This document shows, in pieces, positions 34,512 through 46,120 of a stretch of DNA of 64,000 bases. The stretch is from Ophiura sarsii. Taxonomy: Eukaryota > Echinodermata > Ophiuroidea > Amphilepidida > Ophiuridae. Positions within the stretch are counted from its first letter, which is position 1. Every line of letters starts with the position of its first letter. The notes under the pieces were generated by a model, which was not told the DNA's origin, ran no database searches, and worked only from the letters and a program-made list of their open reading frames with translations. The translations under genes were made by a program, and so were the position numbers. The DNA lies in the NCBI GenBank assembly GCA_035610835.1, contig CM069448.1:35568880-35632879 (forward strand), given 5' to 3'.

Positions 34512-35161
34512 ATTGTTGTAGTTCTTTTCCTTACGTTTCTGAAATAAACCAAAGCATTATTAATAGGATGACAGAGCCATGAGCAGAGGTGAGACCACAC
34601 TCAGATTTGCTTTGTACATAAGCAATCTACATACAGCCAGATTGCGTAAAGATATTGTCGAAAGATACGTTGGATAGTATCTCACTCTACTTCTTCTTTT
34701 CTTGGTTACAATTCTAGCGGAGTAAAGCAAATCGGGAGGAATCCGTATAAAGGATAAAAAAATATCATCTTATATCAACTCTGAAACACCTGTACCCTGA
34801 GGACCTATGTAATCAACCTCCAGGGCATGAGATCTAAACAAGCATCCTTTGAAGCCTGAGTAGAAACCAAAACCCTGAAATCATAATTGGTATAGAATCT
34901 TGGTTTGACAGCTCAGTCTCTAACACAGACATTTTCCACACAACTTCACAGCCTTTCGTAACGACAGAAACAAAAACTCCGTCCAGAGGCAAAGTATTCA
35001 TAGCCATCCGAAACGACATAATCACCGCCCATGCTGTTGAATACGATACAAAATGTGAAATAACCTCGGTTGAGATCAAATGAGGTTGCAGCAAAAACAT
35101 TGTCAATGATGCATTCTACAGAACACCTGACCAAAATGACGAGGAATGCCTAAAGCAACTA

Positions 35162-36253
35162 CAGGGTGTCCCAAAAGTCTATGCACGTTTTTGAAGAGCC
35201 ATATCTCATAAAATATAAATCATATGGTATAAATTTAACCATATTTTGATAGACGAGATTTGGGAAATTATTTTGATACCAAACACAACCCTATTGGTGA
35301 ACCCACAACATTAAAAAACTGGTTGAAAGTTTTTGGCCGTGTGCCAGACCCACCAATACCAAGTACCACACATGGTTGCTAAAATCAGGTGCGCATAAAT
35401 TAACGGTATGAAAGCAACGTTGCGCATTAGTCACAGTTCACTGCTTACCTTGCAACTTTAATGTTATTACCAAACTCGGTCACTCACAACATAAATAGGC
35501 GTAGTAGACAACATTGCACAGCAAAAATCTTCATTCAAGATGGTTTACAGCATAGATAAGCGAATACAAATTGTATGGCTCTACGCTGAAACAAATTCAG
35601 TTCAACTTACTCAACAAAAGTTCAGAAAACATTTCAAAGTGAAACGCGCACCAGGAAGAATATCCATTCTGAAGTTGGTGGATACATTTTTGAACACAGG
35701 AACTGTGCATGATTTATCTCGATGTGGTAGAAAAAAGACTGGTAGATCAACAAGTCACAAATGTTAACATGTTTGACAGCTGTGTGATGTGTGTGTTCAC
35801 TCTTCTGTTACGTTATTCAATTTTGTAGGTTTGTGTTTTTCGCATTAGCACACGTCTCTGTATAAATGGAAAACATTTAAACTAGATTTCACTATAGAAA
35901 CGAAAATTATGTGTGATATAGTTTGTTATTATGATGGGATCACTGTAATGTAAAATTTTAAATATTACAATTGACGGATCACTTTCCGTGAAACCAACTC
36001 TACCCGTCTTTTTGTTAATCTCAACAGGTATGGATTTATGAACTTTATTCCTCCGAAGTATAAAATTACATTTTTTCAGTAATACATATTTTACTTCTAG
36101 GGTGGCATTACAAACAGATGTTACTCCAATGTTTGGTATCAACATTATTTCCCACATCTCCTCTTTCTAAATATGTATTCATATTTTCAATACGACTTAT
36201 ATTTTGTGAAATACAAAGCTTCAAAGTCGTGCATAGACTTTTGGGACACCCTG
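35162..36253 (+). mobile_element. Mariner-like element, CAGGGTGTCCCAAAAGT ends
   Basis: Ends CAGGGTGTCCCAAAAGTCTA (35162) and the inverse TAGACTTTTGGGACACCCTG (ending 36253), with TA duplicated at 35160-35161 and 36254-36255. At 1092 bp it inserted into the LINE copy and keeps only the 5' part of its transposase gene. Confidence 0.9.
35540..35767 (+). pseudogene. Truncated transposase, DUF4817-type HTH domain
   Basis: 75 codons from ATG, reading MVYSIDKRIQIVWLYAETNS, LTQQKFRKHFKVKRAPG and LVDTFLNTGTVHDL, then RCGRKKTGR. This is the N-terminal helix-turn-helix region that precedes the DDE core in this mariner-related group. A stop follows and no catalytic core is found downstream. Confidence 0.85.
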
Positions 36254-36892
36254 TAAGATCCTCTCTCGAAAATGTCAAGAAAAATGAAGGGAAAATCATC
36301 TGCCAAGCTGGAGATTTCAACCTAGCCGACATAGATTGGGACACATTTTTCGCTGAAACCAGGGTGTATAAAACATGCGCTCTCAAATCAACTTCTTGAC
36401 ATAGTTGACACCTTTTCCCTTATCCAAATAGTATCCTATTCCCGCTACAGTAAAAAATCACGCCCACTGTCTATGCTTGTTTTCGTAGCTAGTTATCTTG
36501 GTGTTGAGCTCCCCAGTGATTTGAAATGGAACTCCAACATCAACAATATTACAGCTAAAGCTAACAGATCACTAGGATTCATGCGCCACAACCTCTATTC
36601 ATGTCCACAAAATCTCATAAGCAGTTTTCTTGTGATCATAAATCATAAATATCTTCTAAGTTACAGACCTATATTAATATTATACCTAATTTACATAAAA
36701 ATCATGGTTTAATACGTTGAAATAAATTGTTGGGGTCTGCTCCAACAACTTATTTTCTGAGGTTTTTTTCGTTGGTAAATAGAATTCCATGGTTTGACAT
36801 AAAGATTCAAGTTAACGCCGTTTACAGTATTTCCTGAAAGTCTTTCCTGATGATTTAAACTTCATTGTAAGGCAAAATAAAAATAAAAACTA

Positions 36893-37209
36893 GTTTCTCG
36901 TCCTAACATTTGAATAAATGGAGGATGAGGGCACTTTTTTCTTCTTTTTTTTTTTAGTAAACAATGCAAAATCACCATTACCTTGGAGAGGACGAGGCTT
37001 TTGTAAAATCTTTTTATTTCATGGTTTTGGGGGGTTGATTAACACAAGTCCTGATTTAAAATGCTCATTGGACTAAAGTAAATATATTACCAAGATATCA
37101 GCTATTTAAATATTTTAACAAAAAAGTTATGGAAAGAAAAAAGAAGAAAAAAAGAAGAAAATTACAGAATTCCTGAAAAATGATGCGCGAGGCCGAGGGG
37201 ACGAGAAAC
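36893..37209. mobile_element. MITE family B, copy 1
   Basis: Inverted ends GTTTCTCGTCC and GGACGAGAAAC. The interior aligns with 58497-58803, sharing TTTATTTCATGG and an AAAATGCT-containing block. Confidence 0.65.
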
Positions 37210-37239
37210 TGCTTTATTTCTTTATTTGGCCTATAAACC

Positions 37240-37674
37240 AACAACTGCACAATTATTGCTGCCTTATAATTATATAAGTTATTTCAATTCAATTTTAAAG
37301 GCTTAATTTAACTTAATTAAAAGCAATATTATGATATAAATGTGATCTTTAAAAAAATTACACACATTTTTTCTCTCATAGTATAAGAGAAAAAATGTGT
37401 GTAATTTTTTTTTTAAAGATCACATTATCATAACATTGCGGCAATATCCTCAAATAGGTCTTACATACAGAATAAAGTACACAAGTAACAAGGCAGCAAT
37501 TGTTTTGCAGTTGATTTGCATTGTAAACATGATAGCTGCTGTGTGCTTTATTCCGTATGTAAGACCTATTTGAGGATATTGCCAACATTGCTTTTAATTA
37601 AAGTTAAATTAAGCCTTTAAAATTGAATTGAAATAACTTATATAATTATAAGGCAGCAATAATTGAGCAGTTGT
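37240..37674. repeat. Nested palindrome, four-way-junction architecture
   Basis: Outer 88-bp arms 37240-37327 and 37587-37674 (AACAACTGCACAATTATTGC and inverse) enclose two complete hairpins back to back. Hairpin 1 is 37330-37435, with ~50-bp arms and almost no loop. Hairpin 2 is 37440-37583, with ~46-bp arms and a ~50-base loop. The three stems meet at ATTGC/GGCAAT-like sequences. No coding potential and no target duplication were recognised. Confidence 0.88.
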
Positions 37675-38144
37675 TACTAACAATGTTACTGTAATAGTAG
37701 TCCTTGGTACCAAAATCTAGGATTTTGGTACTTATTCAGACAAGTGTGTAAGGTGGAAGCTAACCATCTCTTGAAACACAGACTTAATCAGTCTATAAAA
37801 TAAGTCCATGCTTGTAAAAAACTAATCTGTGCAGATTGCATAATCAGCATCCATCTCATCTTGAAGGCATCATGTTTATGAAAAGAAGTTATTGCTTGCT
37901 CCAGAAATGATAAGATGGGATTAAGCCTATGTTAATCCATGCATGCCCAGCATAGGACAAACATGACAAAAGAATCAATAAATTTAATAAATGAATGAAT
38001 AGAACAAGAAATTATTGACTTCACCAGGAGACCCAATTTCCTTTAATAGACTATGCAATAAGTCTGGTCAAGAAAATGGTTAGGTTATTAAATTGGTTCC
38101 CTTCAACACTATGCCTTGACTTGAGTAAGTACCAAAATAGTATA

Positions 38145-38307
38145 CAAATACTACATGGTAAGAGGGGAAATAGTGCAATCTATTTTCCCGAGGTACTGGC
38201 TACAGGCCTACCACCCCGAACCCGGAGGGTGAGGGGTGGTAGGCCTGTTGCCAGTACCGAGGGAAAATAGTGTACCCTATTGCCCCGATCATACCATGTA
38301 GTATTTG
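38145..38307. repeat. Long hairpin, ~75-bp arms
   Basis: CAAATACTACATGGTA and its near inverse TACCATGTAGTATTTG bound a palindrome whose arms continue through AAATAG, GGTACTGGC and GGCCTACCACCCC. The loop is only about 15 bases. Probably a fold-back MITE. Confidence 0.85.
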
Positions 38308-38771
38308 CTTTATTACACCTCACTGTGACTCTGGGGATGAGGTTGTAGGGAAATAGTCAAAACTACCACACGGGAAATAGCTCAATTTCTTCAATAGCTC
38401 AATTTCTTATCACTGTGGCCAGCTCAATTGACCAATGAAATGGCAGGATTTATGCCTATTATCTCGTGAATATTTATGAGGTGTAATAACAAGGATAGGG
38501 ATGTTCATATCATTGACTATAGAGGGCGACATATTTGACAAAAAATATGTAGAAAACTCATGTTTACCTCTTTTAAATTCAGCGGAAAAGTACGAAACTG
38601 CTGGGATGTATAATTAACCCCACACAAGCAACTAGACATCATGAAAGTAAACCCTTAATTTACCTAAAATGGTTTTAAAATGTGCATGACTTAAACTACT
38701 TTTTGGTTATAACTTTTTTATTATTCAGCCTGCAGACAAGGTTGAACCATCATTTTTTATTGTGAAGTACT

Positions 38772-38882
38772 GGCTATATCTTGCCTCACGTCCCGTACGG
38801 AATAAACCGTGTATAGCTACAACGTATTTAATTGGTTTGAGCATGCGCACTTGAGTTACGGGACGTCTAGCAAGACATTGCC
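38772..38882. mobile_element. 111-bp mini-MITE with 8-bp target duplication
   Basis: The ends GGCTATATCTTGCCTCACG and the inverse of GTCTAGCAAGACATTGCC are imperfect ~25-bp TIRs including ACGTCCCGTA. GAAGTACT is duplicated at 38764-38771 and 38883-38890. Consistent with hAT-type mobilisation. Confidence 0.8.
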
Positions 38883-38890
38883 GAAGTACT

Positions 38891-39639
38891 TTGTTTCCAT
38901 GTATTCCATTTTCAAAGAGGTAATTTTATTTTCAAAATTTTATGAACATGCCTAACAAGGACTATTGTAATAGCTGCCTTGATATTTATTCTTGAGGATA
39001 TTGCTTAATAATCTGTAGTGATATTAAAGTGCATTGGAGATAAGAATATCCCTAAATAGAACGTAATCATGTTAATAGTATACTTATAGATAACGCGAAG
39101 TCGCACACACTCACGGTGTGCTATAGTGATGAGTGACAAGCTTTCATTTAATCATTGACGTTTCATTTTTCAATTATTTTCCTTTAAAATTTAAGCTTTT
39201 ATGACGATGGCTTTCATGATTATTATATCCTGAGTAATGCTTACCCAGCTTACCTAGATAGAAGAACTCTCAATATAGTAAACTCATAAACAATGATGAA
39301 CTGTCGAAAGATAGATTAACCGTCAAAAAAATTAATAAAAATAAAAATTAGCCAGACCCTATCCAAACAGGTATAACGCAAGAAAAAAACATAATTGCGC
39401 ATGCGTGATTATCGCTAAATACCGCTCGTAGTATAATAGCAGAGGGCTCCCTTTCTTGTCACTGAAGACCAGACTGTAAATATGCAGATGATGTTGGACA
39501 GGTAGGGCTAGGAAATGTTTATTTTATTGGGTTTATTATTAGTATGGATTTTTATTCTATTATTCCAAAATACAATAAAGAATAATTCATCTTGAAACCG
39601 TAGAAGATTGATTATCAACATCGTCTCACTTGTCTCCAC
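38891..39639. other. Gene-free AT-rich stretch
   Basis: Nothing recognisable apart from AT-rich sequence. Confidence 0.5.
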
Positions 39640-39876
39640 ATGAAGATGATAAACGGTCACGTCGGACATAAATTACCAACACTACATGCCCTATACACCC
39701 AACCTAAACCAACCAGATCTAGAAAAGGACATAACAACCAATTCCAACAAACCCACTCTAGGACAGACACATTCGCAAACTCCTACTTCGTGAGAACAGT
39801 ACGTGACTGGAACCAGCTTCAACCAGAGACTGTCATCCACACTGACCCTGCGGCCCCTGCCCAAAAACCGCCCTGA
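39640..39876 (+). pseudogene. LINE reverse-transcriptase C-terminal tail
   Basis: Reads KMINGHVGHKLPTL, then RKGHNNQFQQTHSRTDTF, then NSYFVRTVRDWNQLQPETV. The RTD...SYF.RTVRDWN.L pattern is the usual last segment of Jockey/CR1-type LINE ORF2. A 5'-truncated copy. Confidence 0.8.
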
Positions 39877-39909
39877 CATCCGGCCCGCATCTACAATTAG
39901 TCTCCGCAC

Positions 39910-40599
39910 TAGGCCTACCTCTAGTTAAAACTCAGACGAGTGTTTTGGAGGACCAACCTACCAAGTATCATTATTTCCCATGCAATACCATTTTTTCGAA
40001 CACATAATTTTAATTGGCATGGATGGGCCATGCATGGGATGGGGTGGTCTTAGGGTTGATAACGGCTAATAGAATTGGAGTGGTTCTTTTTTTGTTTTTT
40101 TGTTTTTTGTTGTATATAAAGCGCAAATATGAACAATAGCCCAACAGACATTAACCAGGTTAATGACCAGAGTGATTAAAAATCAAACTGGTAACTCTCA
40201 ATAGAGAGAGATGAGCTCTGAAAGGCCCATCAATTGGTTCACTGCAACTCAGAAAATATGCATAAAACAAGAAACACAAATGGGCAGAGGTTAAAAAGAC
40301 CAATGAAAGTGACATAAAAATATCAAAATATAAATTTAAGAAAAGTAATAATATCTGGAGGTCTGATGGGTAACAAAAGAACCTACACAACAAACTTGGG
40401 AACTAAATCTACCAGGAGCTGCCTGTTGTCACCTGTTGGGGCGTGGCCGTCTCATCAGCCCAGCTGGCTACATGCTTAAATTTACAGGACCATCCACCAT
40501 CTCTCCAACCAAGCATTAACCTACACCTAACCCATAACCACCATGCTAATATTATGTTGAAAGGACTTGAATGAAGGGTGTCATGAAAGAGTATGAAGG
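39910..40599. other. Gene-free stretch between LINE fragments
   Basis: No supported feature. A (T/G)-rich run is present at about 40087-40110. Confidence 0.45.
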
Positions 40600-42070
40600 C
40601 TATGACAAGTTAAGAGTTTGAGAGAAGATGTCCGTGCACACGGCACTTGAAAGCCTGGCTGGATTCCAGCTGCTGAAATGTTGCCAACAATATCGTCTGG
40701 CGGAAGACTGTTCCATAAGGGAACAGCAGTGTGAATGAAGCTTTTGTCTAAGCAGTTCTGGCTGTCGGCAGAGAAAGAGCATGGACTGGCATTGATACGC
40801 TCGAACGGGTAGGACGGCGTTGGACATATGGTGTGGAAAGTAACCCTGGCCCTGCTAGATCTTGTAGGCAGTAGTGGTAGTATGCATCTTGCATGTCTTG
40901 TATATACAAGACCGTAGCTGCTGCTACCTGTCGCCTGTGAAGCAGGCTGTCGATTTTGAGCTGTGAACGAGCAACAGCTTCATTAACTCCAATGATTCTT
41001 CTTTTGGATGTTGTCAAGCTGGCTTTGGATGGTGGGTGAAGCATTCGCCCAGCTCAGTGAAGCATACTCCATATATAATGCTGCGGACTTGCGACTTGTA
41101 GACAGTAGATCTACCTTTAGCCTCCAGTTTATTGCAACTTTGCGTAGAGCGCCAAGCTTCTGACCAGCATTAGTTGCAATGCCTGAGATGTGCTTTGACC
41201 AGGTCAGCTTGCTGTCAATGGTGACACCCAAGATATCCAGTTCTTTTGTAGATGGTGGTAGTTTGCACTCTCCAAAGTAGATATCAAGTTCAGATGGGGA
41301 TCTTTTCCTGGAGATTACCATGGTCTTGCATTTGGTAGGCTCCAAGGTCACTTTCCATTCGTCAGCCCATGCTTTAATTCATGTTGCTTAGATCTCTGTT
41401 GAGACTAGCAGCTACTGTGCTATGTTGAGACTAGCAGCTATAAACTGTGCTATGTGGGATCGGTTGATGACTTAATGGGTGCAAAGAGTGTTTCGAGTCG
41501 TCGGCATATATATAGATATAGCTCGTTGTCACAAACATCAATACAAGGTCATCAATAAAAACAGAGAACAGTAGTGGGCCAAAGATAGATCCTTGTGGAA
41601 CAGAAGCATTTATTGGAGCAGTGTTGGATGCCTGACATGACATGACGACGTTGAAGGATCTATCAGATAAATAGTTGTCTATCCACGAAAGCAGTCTTCC
41701 AGTAACACCTTTAGCCAACTGTTTCGAGCAGAGGCCTTTATGCCATACCTTATCGAAAGCTCCTTTAATGTCAAGGGCAATGACACAAACTTCATCGCTT
41801 TGGTCTAGGGAGTGGTTCCACTTCTGTGACGGGGATGTTGAGGAGATCAGCTGTGCTGTGGCCCCGGCTGTGGCCTGCTCTAAATCCAAACTGTCTGCTG
41901 GAGATCAGGTTATCGCTTAGAAGAAAGCGTTGGAGTTGTTTCTGTACTACAGCTTCCATGATCTTACTGATGTTGCTTAGCAGCGAGATGGGACGATACT
42001 TTGTTGAGTCAGCCTTGGAACCTCTTGTGAATTGGAGTGACCGAGGCTATCTACCATTGGTTTGGAAACA
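40600..42070 (-). pseudogene. Jockey/CR1-type LINE reverse transcriptase, minus strand
   Basis: In several frames, in protein order: YRPISLLSNISKIMEAVV (~42000), SDNLISSRQFGFRAG (~41910), VCVIALDIKGAFDKVWHKGL (~41770), INASVPQGSIFGPLLFSVFI (~41590), YIYADDS with the catalytic YADD (~41510), TKCKTMVISRK (~41330), LDILGVTIDSKLTWSKHISG (~41230) and GALRKVAINWRL (~41140), then a C-terminal region to ~40600. Frameshifts at several points kill it. No endonuclease domain is seen upstream. Confidence 0.9.
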
Positions 42071-42571
42071 CACTACGTTGGTGTCCCTTGACCCCAGATT
42101 TTACAAATTGTACGTAACAAAATGGAAACAAGTTTGAAATGAAAAATCCTTTCAGAATTTCTTACCAATGTCAAAGAGTATGTTGTAGGACAGAAGCACC
42201 TTAAAAGATAGGTTCTGGTGCATTTCCCGGTAATTTGCTCAAATTATGCAGGAAAGTTTTGACTACACATTTGTTTCAGTTTTTTTCTCGATGCCCTAAA
42301 CTCCACATTTGTTCTTTCACATCCACTGAACCATTTCCCGAACACTATTATATATGCTCTTTCAACATTTGGAAAAAGAAAACAAATAGGAGGCCCTGAT
42401 AGGGCCTATATCAAATACAAAAAATTGAGATTTCAAAAACGTTTCCCTATTTTGTCCCTATTCACCCTCATGTCCCTATTCACCCCGATTTACAATACTT
42501 TTTCATTAAAAATATGTAATTTGTAGCCTTTACAATTTTTAAATTCAAAAGTCCCGCAAGCACAACATTAA

Positions 42572-42927
42572 AGGTAGATGACCCGATCACATTTTCGTAA
42601 CACAGAATTATTTCAAACATACGGAGATTTTCATATCATATGAAAGCTCGTATTTTTCTCATCATCATACTGAAATTTGACGGCCTAAATCGGTATAATT
42701 ACGGAGAAATCGATGAAATAACGTCGAATTACCGCGAATGGTGGTAACCACCGATATAGTTTGTGTACTACTCAATGGGTACAGTTCACAGCATCTTGTG
42801 CGTCTAAAATAAGAACCATTAGAGCTATGCAACTCAAACTTTGGAACACGACTTTTTTAAGGATGACCTTTCATGTAGAATAGAAAACTTCAAGTTGAAA
42901 ATCGGAATGTGATCGGGTCATCTACCT
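42572..42927. mobile_element. TTAA-type MITE, family 2
   Basis: TTAA at 42568-42571 and 42928-42931, with perfect inverted ends AGGTAGATGACCCGATCAC. The 356-bp interior is non-coding. It inserted into a copy of the sequence found at 11640-11735, whose CACAACATTGTGCATTATAA block (reverse complement) shows the approximate undisturbed arrangement. Confidence 0.9.
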
Positions 42928-42931
42928 TTAA

Positions 42932-43707
42932 TGTGCATTATGTTAGAAAAATCGTTAACATGCAATTTTTAAAATTCGCGGCGATCAAAAGTCCCGGTAT
43001 CCATGAAGTCATACACAATGCACTTGCGCAATTGAGCACCACACGCGTATTTACACGTGTGTTTGAGTAAAGTAGGCTTGTGTCACTGACACAGACTTCC
43101 CATTGCCGCCGCGCCGATATTGAAGCATCTAGTCTGCATCTAGTCACAAGTGTGATAGCGTCCCCATTTTGTGAGTCACCTCGCGCGTCTCAATGTGCCT
43201 TATAAGGACTATCGTGCTGTCAATAATTCAAACAAGGTATTTACAAAAAACTGGTCAACATCCTAAAATGAAATTAACAGACGACAAAGGAAATATGAAA
43301 AAAGGAGATTTAGACATGTGTATGATGTATTTTAACAAAAACTCTTTGTTTTTATGCTGGGCCCACTTTTCTCTCTGGAACCCTCCATCATCTGACTCAT
43401 ATATCCTCTGTGCTTGTTCACCCCAACTTCTATCCCATGAGGCCCCACCTGTGTATCACAACTGTACCAAAATTTGATGAGTGGGGTATGGTTGAAAATT
43501 AGCCCAACTAAAAACACTAAGAATGTTTTAAGGTTATGAATATTAAATAAACATGTTTGTGTTGATAAAATTAAAAACTGGTAAAAGTTGGAGAAAGAAA
43601 TGGAGAGAGGATACAGGTTAATAAGAGTTAAGAAAATATTGCATCCCAGCTATCATCGCCAGCTTCGGAAAATAGTATAGCAGCTTCCAAGAAATCCATC
43701 CCATAAT
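42932..43707. other. Gene-free stretch
   Basis: Begins with a partial copy of the 11506-11652 family (about 42955-43000). Otherwise nothing supported. Confidence 0.45.
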
Positions 43708-43911
43708 CGCGGCTTTCCACCGGAAGACGATAATTTTCACTCGATAGAATGACGTTATAATTGCTGGTTCCCAATTTTAAATACGAATCGTATTTAAAAT
43801 TGGGAGCTATAAATACGAATCGTATTTAAAATTGGGAGCTATATTTAAAACTGAGAACCAGCGTCCTTCTATCGAGTGGAAATCATCGTCTTTTCTTTCC
43901 ACCACGTTGTT
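43708..43911. repeat. Fold-back with 10-bp flanking direct repeats
   Basis: The arms (GGAAGACGAT, CACTCGATAGAA and inverse) span 43710-43911 around a core with two direct copies of AAATACGAATCGTATTTAAA. ATCCCATAAT occurs at 43698-43707 and 43912-43921, a probable target duplication. Confidence 0.75.
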
Positions 43912-43921
43912 ATCCCATAAT

Positions 43922-44985
43922 AATCACTCTTGGACCCCGGTAATTAGTTAGTGTCGGACAGTGTGTGGGAAGACCATCAGCGCAGGGAACCAGCGTAACC
44001 GTCTGCTCGCAAAATTGTATAAAGTTGCCGTGCTATTTGCAATTCCACTAAATTCAGTTAAACACGACGAATGTCGCAGATTTTACAAAACTCTATCATT
44101 TGTTTTATATTATTTAAACCATTTCTCCACAATTGTAACAACATATGTGTTCACATTTTAAAGCCATCTGGGTACAAATACTGATTAAAGATACATGAAA
44201 GCAATTCATAGACTCTACCACAAGACCTAAATCTGAATTCAAATGTCAACATCCCAGGATGTTGACAAAAAAGATACTGACACTGGAGTTGGAGCTGTTT
44301 TAGGATGAAATAATTGAGTTCCAACGTGTGATGAATTTTATGGGGTCATATAATCAAAATCCATTTTTACATTGAAACCAACGGAGATTCAAAAGTTACG
44401 GTCATTCGGCGTGTCCACCATCGTCTCCGACTGTATTATGCAGACGACGCTGGCCACGCGTCTCGGACGATCCAATATGGCAACGGGAGTGCACCATTTT
44501 GAAATATTTTTAACAGTCATCGCCCGGTTAACGATGAAAATAATTGAAAAAATAGCATTTACAATTGGGGTGATTAGCCACCCAGAACGGTTTTGGATTG
44601 GAAAATTTTTCTTCTAACCTATGATGAATTTTTCAAAATGATTAGATCAACATTCGCGATTACGTGTTATTTCAATACGAATTCAAAATTTAGGTTTCCG
44701 CATGTCCATCGTCGTCTGGTATTATGCGATCTTTTTCATGGAACGCCCTCATCTGTGATTTTTTCCTTTAAATGCAATTGTTTTGTCCAATTACATTTAT
44801 AGCCATGAAACTTAATAAGATATCTTACAAAGCAATATACGTTTCCTAATTACTTCAAAATCAGATTTTAAAATAAGTTGTCCTGATATCAAGACAGTTT
44901 ATTTCCCGAGTGTTTTTTTTTCGTTCATTGAAATTGAATTCCATGGTTAGTGTTTCCGGTCGCGGTTACGACCGCAAATGCTTTA
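43922..44985. other. Gene-free stretch
   Basis: No supported gene. Two weakly similar blocks near 44370 and 44670 share a GTCCA(C/T)C(A/G)TCGTCT core. Confidence 0.4.
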
Positions 44986-45310
44986 CGAGGGTCGGTCAAT
45001 AAGTAATTAAAGCTATCATGGTAATGGGATGCAAGGGAAGAGTGAATCTATTGAGTATTGAGGGACCGTGTGATCAATACAAATACAAAGTATATATGAA
45101 CCTTTCCCAGCGGCAAAATAACGTTGTAACAACGTTGAAAAATCGCTGAATTAACATTGTATTTAAGTGTTTGGAACCACAGATTTCAACGTCATATTTC
45201 AACGTTGACTCAATTTATTTAATATACCAACATAATTTCAACTACGTAAACAAGAATTCAACATTGAATCAACGTTGATATATGATGTTGAATCAACATA
45301 ACATTTGATA
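44986..45310. repeat. Mariner-arm fragment followed by CAACGTTG repeats
   Basis: 44986-45105 is related to the inner arm of the 18785-19345 repeat and begins TACGAGGGTCGGTCAATAAG. At 45110-45310 the palindromic octamer CAACGTTG and variants recur irregularly (AACGTTGTAACAACGTTG, TTCAACGTTGAC, AATCAACGTTGATAT). Confidence 0.7.
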
Positions 45311-45762
45311 GAAAATGTGTTGATTTCTTCCTAAAGTGTACTTTGTGAAGCTTTTGTCGCACATCTGTATCTTTTGGCAACCAGGGAATGGTGGTGGTGG
45401 GCAGCGATTATATAATTATTGGATAAGAAACTCCCAAGACAAAACCCCGATTCTCTTGACCTTAATACTATAATAGTTTGTCGCAACTGGTCTAGGTGGC
45501 GGCGCTATTATTTTCAAATAGTTGGGGGGCTAAGGGATTATTTGATTCACATTCTTCTAAAAGCACCAAATTTGTCCCATATGTTGCTCATACACCATGG
45601 ACTTAATGCTCATACCATACTCTTTTGATTTTTGATGGATGCCAAAATTGGAGCCTTCTTGGACGACCATTTGGCCAATTTCAATATGGCCGCCATACTG
45701 GGGGATCAAAAATTCAAATTGCTTCAATTAAGCTGACAAGCATACCAAATTGTTTGTCTGAA

Positions 45763-46120
45763 CACAAGAATTCTAAAAATGTATAGTTTGCCCCACTTCC
45801 GATGTGTGGTTACTGAGATATTGAGCAAAAACGTGAAAAGGTAGTTGACCTTTGCTTTTGGGCAAAGGTCAACCTATAGGCGTATATAGGGATTGTGACC
45901 TTTTGACCCTGTATAAGGCACAAGAACGACTCCATGTGGTAACAACTACCATTTCTTGAACCCTTGTGATCTGACGAACAATTTGAGATGTCGTTTGTCA
46001 AAATCGGAGCATGTTCAAATTTTGACCCCCAAGCAAAGGTCAACGACCCACGTTTTGCTCAATATCTCAGTAACCACACATCAGAAGGTGAGCAAACTAT
46101 ACATTTTTAGAATCCTTGTG
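45763..46120. repeat. Fold-back element, ~100-bp arms
   Basis: The left arm starting CACAAGAATTCTAAAAATGT and the right arm ending ACATTTTTAGAATCCTTGTG are inverted over TGTGTGGTTACTGAGATATT and AGGTCAACCT-like blocks, with a ~150-base centre. Confidence 0.85.

Larger units (their letters stand above)
34790..36690 (+). mobile_element. Jockey/CR1-type LINE fragment, interrupted
   Basis: Endonuclease-domain remnants 34790-35160 (NLQGMRSKQASFE, then IIIGIESWFDSSVSNTDIF in another frame) continue after an inserted DNA transposon at 36256 with KIICQAGDFNLADIDWD, the catalytic GDFN motif. The sequence then jumps to the reverse-transcriptase thumb region, YLGVELPSDLKWNSNINNIT and LGFMRHNLYSCP. Frameshifts, stops and a large internal deletion make it dead. 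Confidence 0.8.

Noticed and set aside
34834..35134. Minus-strand frames near 35 kb
   Set aside because: Shadows of the plus-strand LINE endonuclease fragment.
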